From: Gammaproteobacteria bacterium
Lineage (GTDB): Bacteria; Pseudomonadota; Gammaproteobacteria; Chromatiales; Chromatiaceae
Assembly: GCA_024510845.1 (NCBI GenBank)
Contig: JANEMA010000004.1
Location: 1 to 52,058 of the forward strand
Length of the DNA stretch: 52,058 nt
Direction of reading: 5' to 3'
The position numbers and the translations under genes are program-made. The notes under the pieces were generated by a model, which saw nothing but the letters and a program-made list of their open reading frames with translations, searched no databases and was not told the DNA's origin. Positions 36,775 through 47,448 of the stretch are shown piece after piece; position 1 is the stretch's first letter; every line of letters begins with the position of its first letter.

Positions 36775-37092
36775 ATGCAGATATTCCGTATCCTCTTCCA
36801 CAACAATGGCAGGCTCTATCAGCTGCACGCGCGCCAGATGTCGCAGAGCGACATCTACGGCTTCGTCGAGATCCGGGATCTGCTGTTCGGTGAACACACC
36901 GCGCTGATCATCGATCCGGCCGAAGAGAAGCTCAAGGCCGAATTCGAAGACGTGGAGCGCATCCTCCTGCCCATGCACGCGATCGTGCGCATCGACCAGG
37001 TCGCCACCCAGGGTCAGAACAAAATCCTCGACATCGACGGTATCGGAAGCAATGTCACCCCCTTTCCACTGCCGGGGAAACACATGGACTGA
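36775..37092 (+). CDS. DUF1820 family protein
   Basis: A 105-residue protein with the N-terminus MQIFRILFHNNGRLYQLHAR, then SQSDIYGFVEIRDLLFGEHT, DPAEEKLKAEFEDVERILLP and MHAIVRIDQVATQG. This is the DUF1820 pattern found in many Gammaproteobacteria, of unknown function. It lacks a signal peptide. The next gene starts 4 bp after its stop, so the two are co-transcribed. Confidence 0.85.
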   Translation: MQIFRILFHNNGRLYQLHARQMSQSDIYGFVEIRDLLFGEHTALIIDPAEEKLKAEFEDVERILLPMHAIVRIDQVATQGQNKILDIDGIGSNVTPFPLPGKHMD

Positions 37093-37095
37093 GCC

Positions 37096-38049
37096 ATGAA
37101 CACCCCGACCGAGTCCCCCCTGCAACAGCGCATCCGCCGGCAACGCGCGATGCTGCACAATATGCTGGTGGACCCCATGCAGCGGGCCTCCAACCGGGTG
37201 GCGAAGGTGTGGAACGACCGTCCTGCACTGGATACCGAGCTGCAAGACTCGATGTGCAAGGTGCCCTATGTCACCTACCTGTATGCGCTGGATACCCATG
37301 GCGTGCAGATCAGCGCCAACGCATCCGAAGGCGGCCCGATTCCCGAGGACTTCGGCCGCGACCGCTCGACCCGTCTCTATTTTCAGCAGATTGCCCCCAA
37401 ACTGGAAATGACGCTCTCCGGGGCTTACATCAGCCTGCGCGCCAATCGCCCCTCGGTCACCGCACTGCAGAAGGTCTGTCGGAATGGTGAGCACGTCGGC
37501 TGGCTGGGCGCAGACTTCGACCTGCGCAAGCTGCCGATCACCAGGGACATGTACAGCGATCCCTCACGCTGGCGCCAGATCAAGGGTGATCCTGCAATCC
37601 GCGGTCAGGTGTTCCAGCAAACACGGGTGCCCAGTCGGCTCGACCGGCACATCGACCAGGTCCTGCCCGTGGTCGAGGAACTGATCACCGACAACGGCAT
37701 CTTCCACCTCAAGCTGCATTTCTCGAGCAGCCGGGCCACAGTGTGGACCCTGGACGACCCCTACCGCTACCAGGTCATCGAGTTCGAAGACCTGGTCGAT
37801 CCCGACATCTGCCTGGCCTTCCCGCACCGGGACCACCCGGCCGACGCAGTGGTCCCGAAGGAATCGATCAAGCCCATTTTCGAGACCTTCCGGTACCTGC
37901 GCTTTGCCGACGAGACCATCTACCTGCGCGCTGGTTCGATCAACATATTCAACGGTATCGTGGGGCTGAACTTCTCGTGCGACGGTTCGCACTACATCCC
38001 CTTCGACCAGTTTCTGGCCAAGGATTCAGAATTCTGGGAAGGGATGTGA
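37096..38049 (+). CDS. PDC-sensor (Cache-like) domain protein
   Basis: A 317-residue soluble protein with no membrane helix or signal peptide. The middle resembles a PDC/Cache ligand-binding fold: TYLYALDTHGVQISANASEG, RDRSTRLYFQQIAPKLEMTL, SGAYISLRANRPSVTALQKV, GWLGADFDLRKLP. A second conserved part has YQVIEFEDLVDPDICLAFPH and a C-terminal GIVGLNFSCDGSHYIPFDQF. No output domain (HAMP, kinase, GGDEF) is present, so it may act as a cytoplasmic sensor or enzyme partner. Coupled to DUF1820. Confidence 0.7.
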   Translation: MNTPTESPLQQRIRRQRAMLHNMLVDPMQRASNRVAKVWNDRPALDTELQDSMCKVPYVTYLYALDTHGVQISANASEGGPIPEDFGRDRSTRLYFQQIAPKLEMTLSGAYISLRANRPSVTALQKVCRNGEHVGWLGADFDLRKLPITRDMYSDPSRWRQIKGDPAIRGQVFQQTRVPSRLDRHIDQVLPVVEELITDNGIFHLKLHFSSSRATVWTLDDPYRYQVIEFEDLVDPDICLAFPHRDHPADAVVPKESIKPIFETFRYLRFADETIYLRAGSINIFNGIVGLNFSCDGSHYIPFDQFLAKDSEFWEGM

Positions 38050-38174
38050 TATCCGTTCGACCCGGGGGAACAGACCTCCTGCAGGCAGCACAGCGCCCCA
38101 CCGCGAACGATCTGCACAACCCGCAGTACTCCGACCCGGCCGACCTCGAACACGGTCAGTGATCGAGAAAACGC

Positions 38175-38405
38175 TCAGCCTTCCTCTGCCTGCGTCTTCG
38201 CCTTGATCGACAAGGCGTGGAGCTCATCGCTGACGATCTGTTCGTTGACCGTATCCATCACCATGCGGTGACGCTGGACCAGGCTCTTGCCTTCAAAGGC
38301 CTCGGAGACCACCAGGGCCTCGAAATGGCGGCCGTCACCCGTGACCTCGACCCGCGCGCCGGGCAGACCGGCCTCGATGAATTGCTTGACCTTCTCGGGT
38401 TCCAT
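38175..38405 (-). CDS. BolA/IbaG family protein
   Basis: A 76-residue BolA-type protein with a class II KH-like fold. MEPEKVKQFIEAGLPGARVE, DGRHFEALVVSEAFEGKSLV and QRHRMVMDTVNEQI are conserved, with the FEGKSLVQRHRMV signature that includes the iron-sulfur-binding His. Such proteins partner monothiol glutaredoxins. The short form without an N-terminal extension is closer to IbaG (YrbA) than to BolA. It converges on the PDC-sensor gene. Confidence 0.9.
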   Translation of the reverse strand: MEPEKVKQFIEAGLPGARVEVTGDGRHFEALVVSEAFEGKSLVQRHRMVMDTVNEQIVSDELHALSIKAKTQAEEG

Positions 38406-38626
38406 CGGTTTCCTCCAGGAATCGAGTGCCTGCGTGGTTCAATTTTTTTCGCCACGCAACAACATGGAAGGCACCATTGTAGCGAGAGAAACTGCCGATG
38501 AAGCCATTTCTACGCAAATTGCCCGAGTGGTGGTACCTGATCGTGACCCTCGGGGTGATCGCCCTGCACCTGAACGGACAGGCGCCGGAGCCGGACAGTC
38601 CCCAGTCCGGGACACCGGGCAATCTC

Positions 38627-40207
<1,581 letters not shown>

Positions 40208-40329
40208 GACAATGAATATGGCAAAGGGCCGCAGATTATAGCGTTATGTTCGACCCGGGGACGGGCCTTCCTGCAGGTGGCAACAGCGTTCCCGCCACGC
40301 ACGATCCGCACAGGATGCTGCGATGCCAC

Positions 40330-41460
40330 TCAGCGATACTGCCGCAAATACCACCACTCGAAGAAACGCTTGGCCCAATGAAATACCACGCTGCCGGGCA
40401 GCACCCACCCACCCTTTTCGGTGCGGCTTATGAACATACCCTTGTCGCGGCTGTCCACAATGCACATCAGCTCGGCCCTGAAGGTCTTGTCGGGCTGACG
40501 ACCGGCCAGCTCGGCCAGCAGATTGTGCACCGCAGCCTCGGCCTGGAGATCGGCCATGTGCGCCTGCTTGGGCAACCACCCGGGTCCCGGAAAACTGCCG
40601 GAATCGCCAGCCACGTAAACGCGTTCGACACCCTCTGCCTGGCACAGTGCGTTGGCCTTGAGCAGCCCGCCGTCGGAACGAGCCAGCGCGGTATTGTCGA
40701 ACCACTGATTACCGGTCAAGCCGGGCATGAACAGGATCAGATCGGCCTCGAACACCCCACCCTCGGTAATCACCTCATTGGCCTCGAATCCCTTCATCCT
40801 GTGGCCCAGATGGGTCTCGATGTCACGCCTTGCCATCTCGCGCAACAGACCCTCCACGGCTTTTGGCCCCAGGCGCGCACCGGGCCTGGGCGCCGGGGTA
40901 AAGAAAATCAGCTTGAAACGATCACGCCGCCCCTGCTTGCGCAACCAGGTATCGATGCCGAACAAAAACTCGAACACCGGGCCACCGCGCATCGCCGCCG
41001 GCTCCTTCGGGTTGCCGGCAAAGCCAAAGGCCAGAGTGCCCCCATCCAGCGCGGCCAGGCGGTCGCGGATGGCCGTGGCAGCGGGAATACCCCCGCATGG
41101 CACGATGGCATGCTCGATACCCGGCAACTTGCGTATGAACCGTCCCCCTGAGGCAATAATGATGCCGTCGTTGGAGATGTCACCTGTGCTGGTGTGCAGG
41201 ACACGCCCATCCTCACTCAATCCGACAGCCTCGGCCTGGTGGTAATCCACCCGCATGCGCCGGAAAAAATTATCCAGCGGAATCACCAGATCTTCGGGGG
41301 TGCGCAGGCCGGTAGGAATCCAGATGGTGCCTGGATAATAGACAAACTCGGGCCGGGGGGCGACCAGATCGATCCGCAGACCGGCATCCAGGCCTCTCAG
41401 CTTGCGGACGGCCGTCAAGGCACCGAAACCAGCACCGACGACTGTGACCCTGTTGCTCAT
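40330..41460 (-). CDS. Sulfide:quinone oxidoreductase-family flavoprotein
   Basis: A 376-residue FAD disulfide-reductase-family protein. VTVVGAGFGALTAVRKLRGL (~5-24) binds FAD. FVYYPGTIWIPTGLRTPEDL and VYVAGDSGSFPGPGWLPKQA are typical of SQR and flavocytochrome c sulfide dehydrogenase. The C-terminal amphipathic end (FHWAKRFFEWWYLRQYR) suggests membrane association as in SQR. Cys122 (VPCGG) and Cys333 (LMCIVDS) are present. The redox Cys normally just before the GxxYE-like block is missing; here the region reads AAMRGGPVFEF. It may therefore be a divergent SQR type or a different quinone reductase. Confidence 0.75.
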   Translation of the reverse strand: MSNRVTVVGAGFGALTAVRKLRGLDAGLRIDLVAPRPEFVYYPGTIWIPTGLRTPEDLVIPLDNFFRRMRVDYHQAEAVGLSEDGRVLHTSTGDISNDGIIIASGGRFIRKLPGIEHAIVPCGGIPAATAIRDRLAALDGGTLAFGFAGNPKEPAAMRGGPVFEFLFGIDTWLRKQGRRDRFKLIFFTPAPRPGARLGPKAVEGLLREMARRDIETHLGHRMKGFEANEVITEGGVFEADLILFMPGLTGNQWFDNTALARSDGGLLKANALCQAEGVERVYVAGDSGSFPGPGWLPKQAHMADLQAEAAVHNLLAELAGRQPDKTFRAELMCIVDSRDKGMFISRTEKGGWVLPGSVVFHWAKRFFEWWYLRQYR

Positions 41461-41897
41461 GATGCACCTCCGAAACGGGAATTCACCGCATTTTAACCTC
41501 TACAACAAAAACTGTAGTGTCGCCATCCGGCAAGGAAATACCTTTTCCTGCCACCATAGCGAAACAAAGACAGACCACGTAGAAACCATGATGCCCGACA
41601 GACAAGCAACAGATCATGATCACGGCTGAACAATTACTACGACACCATAGCCAAGGGAATATTGGGGATTGATCAACGACTACCCTGACCAAATCTGTCG
41701 AGTCACCGACGTCTCTGCCCGCCACCTGACTATTACTCTGAATGCCAACATGGTGAATCGTCTCGCCACGCAGGACAGCACCAGCTTCACTCATTCGAAT
41801 GCCCATCTCATCAACATGGCTTTCCCTGCCTGAACGGCAAAGGGCCGGCAGTTCACACTGCCAGCCCTTTGCCTGAAGAGTCCCTGTACCGGCCGAA
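41461..41897. other. Intergenic region before secF end
   Basis: About 440 bp between the SQR-like gene and secF. It holds a strong inverted repeat at 41836-41873. A short plus-strand open stretch (LINDYPDQICRVTDVSARHL, ~41669-41833) has no ATG start and no recognised family. I see no other feature. Confidence 0.4.
41836..41873 (-). terminator. Long inverted repeat downstream of secF
   Basis: A 16-bp stem, GGCAAAGGGCYGGCAG with its complement and one G:T-type mismatch, around a 6-base loop. It lies 25 bp past the secF stop. No T-run follows, so termination is plausible but unproven; it could also stabilise the mRNA 3' end. Confidence 0.5.
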
Positions 41898-42830
41898 TCA
41901 GGGCATATCGTCCACCACGTGTTCCCTTTTGACCGGCATCAGGTCAGCCTTGCTCACACCCAGCATGAGCGCTGCAGTGCTGGCCACGTAGATCGACGAA
42001 TAAGTGCCAATGAAAATGCCGACCAGCAGGGCGAAGGCGAAGGCATGAATGATCTCGCCTCCCAAAAAGAACAGCGCCAGCAACACCAGAATGGTGGTGA
42101 AGGAAGTCATCAAGGTACGACTGAGCGTCTGATTGAGCGAGATATTGATGACATCTTCTGGCGTGCCCTTGCGCAGCTTGCGGAAATTCTCGCGCACCCG
42201 GTCGAACACCACGATAGTGTCATTGAGCGAATAACCGATCACCGCCAGCACTGCGGCCAATACCGTAAGATCGAATTCGATCTGCAACAGGGCGAAAAGA
42301 CCCAGAGTGAACAGCACATCATGCACCAGGGCAATCACCGAACCCAGAGCGAAGCGCCACTCGAAACGCAAGGCAACGTAGATCAGGATGGCCATCAGTG
42401 CCACCAGTACAGCCAGGGCGCCATCTTCGGTGAGCTCATCCCCCACCTGCGGACCGACGAATTCCACTCGCCGAAGATCCACCCGGCCGTCTGCCGCCCT
42501 CGACAGGCGGGCGAACACCTGGTCACTGACCTTGTTCTGCCCACTGTCCTGCTGCTGAAGGCGGATGAGGATATCTCGCGGGGTACCGAACTGCTGTACC
42601 GAGACGTTCTCGAAACCGGACCCGGTCAGCACCTTGCGCACTTGAGCGATGTCCACGTCATCACGATAGCTCACCTCGATGAGCGTACCACCAGTAAAGT
42701 CGATGCCGAGATTCAGACCGCGCAGCACGATGGTGATCACCGCCACCACCATCGCCGTACTCGAGAATATCAGGGCCAGCCACCGTCTGCCCATGAAATC
42801 GATAGTCGATCCAGTCTTGATGAAACGCAT
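41898..42830 (-). CDS. secF: Protein translocase subunit SecF
   Basis: A 310-residue RND-type inner-membrane protein that works with SecD to drive late steps of export with proton motive force. TM1 follows the N-terminal MRFIKTGSTIDFMGRRW. The periplasmic domain starts LNLGIDFTGGTLIEVSYRDD. The helix bundle has VIGYSLNDTIVVFDRVRENF, RTLMTSFTTILVLLALFFLG and IGTYSSIYVASTAALML. The start at 42830 fits the family; the longer frame overlaps secD. Confidence 0.95.
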   Translation of the reverse strand: MRFIKTGSTIDFMGRRWLALIFSSTAMVVAVITIVLRGLNLGIDFTGGTLIEVSYRDDVDIAQVRKVLTGSGFENVSVQQFGTPRDILIRLQQQDSGQNKVSDQVFARLSRAADGRVDLRRVEFVGPQVGDELTEDGALAVLVALMAILIYVALRFEWRFALGSVIALVHDVLFTLGLFALLQIEFDLTVLAAVLAVIGYSLNDTIVVFDRVRENFRKLRKGTPEDVINISLNQTLSRTLMTSFTTILVLLALFFLGGEIIHAFAFALLVGIFIGTYSSIYVASTAALMLGVSKADLMPVKREHVVDDMP

Positions 42831-42846
42831 GCCTGCTGCCCTCGGA

Positions 42847-44700
42847 TCAGATCGCAAGCGACTTGACGCGCTTGTTGCCATAGATCAGGTTGATGAGTGC
42901 GCGAGTACCGACGATGGCAGTGAACATCGAGGTCACGATCCCGATTGCCAGGGTCACGGCGAAACCACGCACCGGCCCGCTGCCGATGGCGAACAGCACC
43001 ACCGCCGCAATCAGTGTGGTGACATTGGCGTCCATTATAGTGCTGAAGGCCTTGGCATAACCCGCATGGATGCTGGCCTGCGGCGTACTGCCATTGCGGA
43101 TCTCCTCGCGAATACGCTCGAAGATCAGCACATTGGCATCTACCGCCATGCCCACAGTAAGTACGATACCCGCGATGCCAGGCATGGTCAGCGTGGCCTG
43201 GAGAATGGACAGAGCCGCCACGATGAGCACCAGATTGACGAATAGTGCCAGATCGGCTACCAGGCCGAACACCTTGTAATAGACGGCCATGAAGACCACC
43301 ACCAACACCAAGCCGACCACCACCGAACGGAAACCCTGGTCGATGTTGTCCTGGCCCAGACTGGGACCAATGGTGCGTTCCTCGACGATGTCGATGGGCG
43401 CGGCCAAGGCACCGGCCTTGAGCAGCAGTGCCAGTTCGTGGGCCTCGGTCTGGCTATCCAGACCAGTGGTCTGGAAGCGCCGCCCGAAGGGCTCACGGAT
43501 GGTGGCCACGTTGATGACCTCCTCTACCCACTTCTTGAGGGGCTTGCCGTTCTCATCACGCCCCACTGTCCGCTTTTCCTTGAATACCACTGCCATGGGC
43601 TTGCCGACATTATCGGTGGTGACATTGCGCATGCGCCGCGCACCCTTGCCATCGAGGGTGACGAACACCGCCGGGGTGCCGGATTGCTGATCGAAGCCCG
43701 AAGAAGCATTGATCATCTGGTCACCGGTGACGATCAGCTGACGCTTGAGCAGGATGGGCTGACCCTGGCGGTCGTGATAGAGGCGGGTGCCCGGCGGTAC
43801 CTTGCCGGTACGCCCGGCCTGCAGTGCCTGTGCCGGATCACCCGCCACCAATCGGTATTCGAGAGTAGCAGTGGCACTCAACAGGTCCTTGACCTTGCCC
43901 GGATCCTGCACACCGGGCAACTCGACCACGATGCGCCGCTCGCCCTGCTGCTGGATGATCGGCTCGGCCACCCCCAAGGCATTCACCCGGTTGCGCAGGG
44001 TGGTGATATTCTGCAACAGCGCCTGCTTGCGAATCTCGCGTTCTGCCACCCTGGTGATCTGGGCGCGGAAATAGCGAGCATCACCTTCGTCACGCATGCC
44101 GAAATCGAGATCACGAAACTCCTCAGCTGCCGCGGCCATGGCCTTGTCACGCACCGCAGGGTCGCGGAAGCGTACATCCACACCATTGCCAACGGCCTTG
44201 GCTGCCACATAGCGGAAGCGATTCTCGCGCAGGAAGGTGCGCATGCTGCCCACCTGCAACTCCATATGTTTCCTGAGTGCCGCATCCATATCCACGTCGA
44301 TCAGCACATGGATACCGCCCCGCAGGTCCAGGCCCAGGCTCATGGGCTTACCACCCAGCGCGCGCAACCAGTCGGGCAGATCGGACGAGAGCGTCAAGGC
44401 ATGGGTGAAATCTCCAGGCAACTTGCGCGCGATCATGTTCTGACCTCGCAGTTGATCCTCGGAACGTTCAAAACGAATCCTCAGACGCCCCTGCTGACGC
44501 TCGATACGCTTATAGGCTGCCTGGACATCGTCCAGTGCCTTGCGCAGCATATCCACTAGGCTGCCGCTGACTGTGGCCCCGCGGGTACCTGTGATTTCGA
44601 CCACCGGATCCTGGGGAAAGACATTGGGCAACGCGTAGAGCAGGCCACCCAGGACGACGAGGATGACCAGCAGGTTCTTCCAGAGGGAATATCGGTTCAT
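42847..44700 (-). CDS. secD: Protein translocase subunit SecD
   Basis: A 617-residue partner of SecF with six membrane helices and a large periplasmic P1 domain. MNRYSLWKNLLVILVVLGGL (TM1), GLDLRGGIHVLIDVDMDAAL, RRIVVELPGVQDPGKVKDLL, GRRFQTTGLDSQTEAHELAL, and LTVGMAVDANVLIFERIREE with GYAKAFSTIMDANVTTLIAA are conserved. The start is at 44700. It follows yajC and precedes secF in the conserved order. Confidence 0.96.
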   Translation of the reverse strand: MNRYSLWKNLLVILVVLGGLLYALPNVFPQDPVVEITGTRGATVSGSLVDMLRKALDDVQAAYKRIERQQGRLRIRFERSEDQLRGQNMIARKLPGDFTHALTLSSDLPDWLRALGGKPMSLGLDLRGGIHVLIDVDMDAALRKHMELQVGSMRTFLRENRFRYVAAKAVGNGVDVRFRDPAVRDKAMAAAAEEFRDLDFGMRDEGDARYFRAQITRVAEREIRKQALLQNITTLRNRVNALGVAEPIIQQQGERRIVVELPGVQDPGKVKDLLSATATLEYRLVAGDPAQALQAGRTGKVPPGTRLYHDRQGQPILLKRQLIVTGDQMINASSGFDQQSGTPAVFVTLDGKGARRMRNVTTDNVGKPMAVVFKEKRTVGRDENGKPLKKWVEEVINVATIREPFGRRFQTTGLDSQTEAHELALLLKAGALAAPIDIVEERTIGPSLGQDNIDQGFRSVVVGLVLVVVFMAVYYKVFGLVADLALFVNLVLIVAALSILQATLTMPGIAGIVLTVGMAVDANVLIFERIREEIRNGSTPQASIHAGYAKAFSTIMDANVTTLIAAVVLFAIGSGPVRGFAVTLAIGIVTSMFTAIVGTRALINLIYGNKRVKSLAI

Positions 44701-44738
44701 GGTGTCGGTCTGTCTGGAGCCACGCAGACGATGCAGGC

Positions 44739-45068
44739 TCACATTTCCTTGAGGCTGCCCCTGGGCAGTACGGCCTCGACCGCGGTACGGCGGATGGCCA
44801 CTACCGTGTCATCGGCAACCTCGACCCTGACGAAGTTCCCGCCGACCTCGGTGATGCGCCCGACCAGACCGCCCATGGTCTGCACCTCATCACCTTTCTT
44901 GAGCGCCTCGACCAACTTCTTGTGCTCTTTCTGGCGCTTGACCTGAGGACGGATCATGAAGAAATACATGATCACGAACATGCCGATCAGGAACAGCAAC
45001 GGCAGACCACCAAGATCGGCCGGAGCAGGTGCCGGGGCTGCCAAGGCATCGGATACCAGAAAATTCAT
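44739..45068 (-). CDS. yajC: Preprotein translocase accessory subunit YajC
   Basis: A 109-residue single-TM protein of the SecDF-YajC complex. An N-terminal segment and LLFLIGMFVIMYFFMIRPQV (the TM with the RPQ motif) are followed by KRQKEHKKLVEALKKGDEVQ, TMGGLVGRITEVGGNFVRVE. The start ATG 45068 has GGAG at eight bases; an upstream GTG (45077) is less likely. Confidence 0.95.
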   Translation of the reverse strand: MNFLVSDALAAPAPAPADLGGLPLLFLIGMFVIMYFFMIRPQVKRQKEHKKLVEALKKGDEVQTMGGLVGRITEVGGNFVRVEVADDTVVAIRRTAVEAVLPRGSLKEM

Positions 45069-45171
45069 CGAAGACACTCCAAACTCGGGTCAGAATCGGA
45101 AATCGGCCACCATATTCGGTACGGCAGAGATTACTGGCTGGGCATTATGCCACAGGCAACCGTCTCCGGCT

Positions 45172-46296
<1,125 letters not shown>

Positions 46297-46311
46297 TTAT
46301 GTATAAATGTG

Positions 46312-46340
46312 TTGACATATTTTCCAGAATATTAGAAAAT
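46312..46340 (+). promoter_or_regulatory. Promoter of the candidate small RNA
   Basis: A perfect TTGACA (46312-46317), 17-base spacer and GAAAAT (46335-46340) predict a start at about 46347. A perfect inverted repeat TATTTTC (46318-46324)/GAAAATA (46335-46341) spans the spacer and the -10 box, a possible operator. It reads away from tgt. Confidence 0.6.
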
Positions 46341-46346
46341 AATCAT

Positions 46347-46422
46347 GTGCTGAGACTCAGCACACTATCCTCCATCCTCCTTTGGTGGTATTTGGCGCGG
46401 CGCCCCTGCCGCGCCTTTTTTT
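46347..46422 (+). ncRNA. Candidate small regulatory RNA with anti-SD motifs
   Basis: A self-contained transcription unit of about 76 nt on the plus strand with no gene in it. The predicted start falls exactly at a hairpin, GTGCTGA-GAC-TCAGCAC (46347-46363). A presumably single-stranded stretch follows with two CCTCC copies (46369-46373 and 46376-46380), the second extended to CCTCCTTT as in the 16S rRNA 3' tail. A perfect intrinsic terminator closes the unit. C-rich anti-Shine-Dalgarno loops are known in several bacterial sRNAs that block ribosome binding. I infer such a role here; no known sRNA family is recognised. Confidence 0.6.
46394..46422 (+). terminator. Intrinsic terminator of the candidate small RNA
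   Basis: A perfect 8-bp stem, GGCGCGGC (46394-46401) with GCCGCGCC (46408-46415), a 6-base loop and seven T (46416-46422). No protein gene on the plus strand upstream could use it. Confidence 0.9.
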
Positions 46423-46683
46423 GCCTGTTTGATCACCCGGGCCAGCATAACCCTTTTTGGCACCACAAACGAAAAGACCGCCCCCCGTCAAAGGGACCGG
46501 GCCACACCAACCGATATCAAAGGTCGATCGAAAACCCATGCCGGCATCGTCGTTGATCCACAACGTATCGGCGAGCATGCCGTGATTCGGAATACCCCGT
46601 TACACCCTCACCTCCGTGGCCAACGACTCCCTCATCACCAAGCAACAACGTGTCCGGACTGCTTTCGTCAGCCAGCAAATCAT
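46423..46683. other. Spacer between the small RNA and the IS remnant
   Basis: No coding sequence with a known motif. Open frames here are short and lack ribosome binding sites. Confidence 0.4.
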
Positions 46684-46687
46684 CTAG

Positions 46688-47177
46688 CAGGCTGTTGAAA
46701 TTCGCCAACCGAGGTGGAAGATACCGGTGAGTCAGGAAGCAGGACAAGCGACACGATGCGAGGCCAGAATATTCAGCAAGACGCCCTGTTCAGCACGGTC
46801 AGCCCGGAATCGCGGGTGCCGAAGAACCCTCCGTTGCACCCGATACGCACCATGGTCGATGTGGCCCCGAGCGAACTCGATGCAGATTTCAACGCCATCT
46901 ACTCCGCTGTTCAGAACCCGCCATCCGGGCTACGCCATGAGTCAACGGTTCCGCAAGCGGATCGAGGAATACCTCGGCTGGGCCAAGGTCATCGGCGGGA
47001 TGCGCAATCTGGGAATGGCGGCATGTTGATAGCCGAGCCCCAAGGGTTTGGTGTACCTGGAAACAGGCGAATCGGGCCAAATTGGCCAATTTCCGGCCAG
47101 AGGGCAGGAGCCACCGTGCTTCATCCCCTGCTGGCCACCAGAAAGGCACCTTCAGTCGGATTATTTTCAACGACCTG
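46688..47177 (+). mobile_element. Internally deleted IS5-family element
   Basis: The terminal inverted repeats are CAGGCTGTTGAAA at 46688 and the complement of CAGGTCGTTGAAA ending at 47177 (11 of 13 match). They are flanked by CTAG (46684-46687) and CTAA (47178-47181), which fit the YTAR target preference of IS5. ATG 46756 begins a transposase N-terminus (MRGQNIQQDALFSTVSPESR, HPIRTMVDVAPSELDADFNA). After ~46911 the reading jumps to another frame and to the C-terminal part (HPGYAMSQRFRKRIEEYLGW, AKVIGGMRNLG). About 270 residues with the DDE core are missing, so it cannot move by itself. Confidence 0.8.
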
Positions 47178-47181
47178 CTAA

Positions 47182-47448
47182 TGACAGATGGTTACCCGAA
47201 GCATTCTCATCACCGCTGTCCTTGTCCATCGATACAGAAACGCCAGTGCCAACATCAGCACTCAGAGGCACCTCGTCAACAGGAATCATGGTGCGCTCGG
47301 TATCCGCGCCCCCGAAATTCTTCCGGATGGCCCTGCCCCCCTACCCGGAGGGATGGGTCACTGAACGCTATTCACCCGATCGGGGAAAGAGCCAAAATTC
47401 CAGTGGCCATTGCGCAGCGAAGGAATGGACGAGCTGGAATTTCGAAAT
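47182..47448. other. Spacer between IS remnant and queA end
   Basis: About 265 bp with open frames on the plus strand but no recognisable motif, ribosome binding site or terminator. It probably represents the original queA-tgt spacer plus decayed sequence. Confidence 0.4.

Noticed and set aside
41669-41833. Short plus-strand open stretch LINDYPDQICRVTDVSARHL
   Set aside because: No ATG or GTG start at a useful place and no family match.
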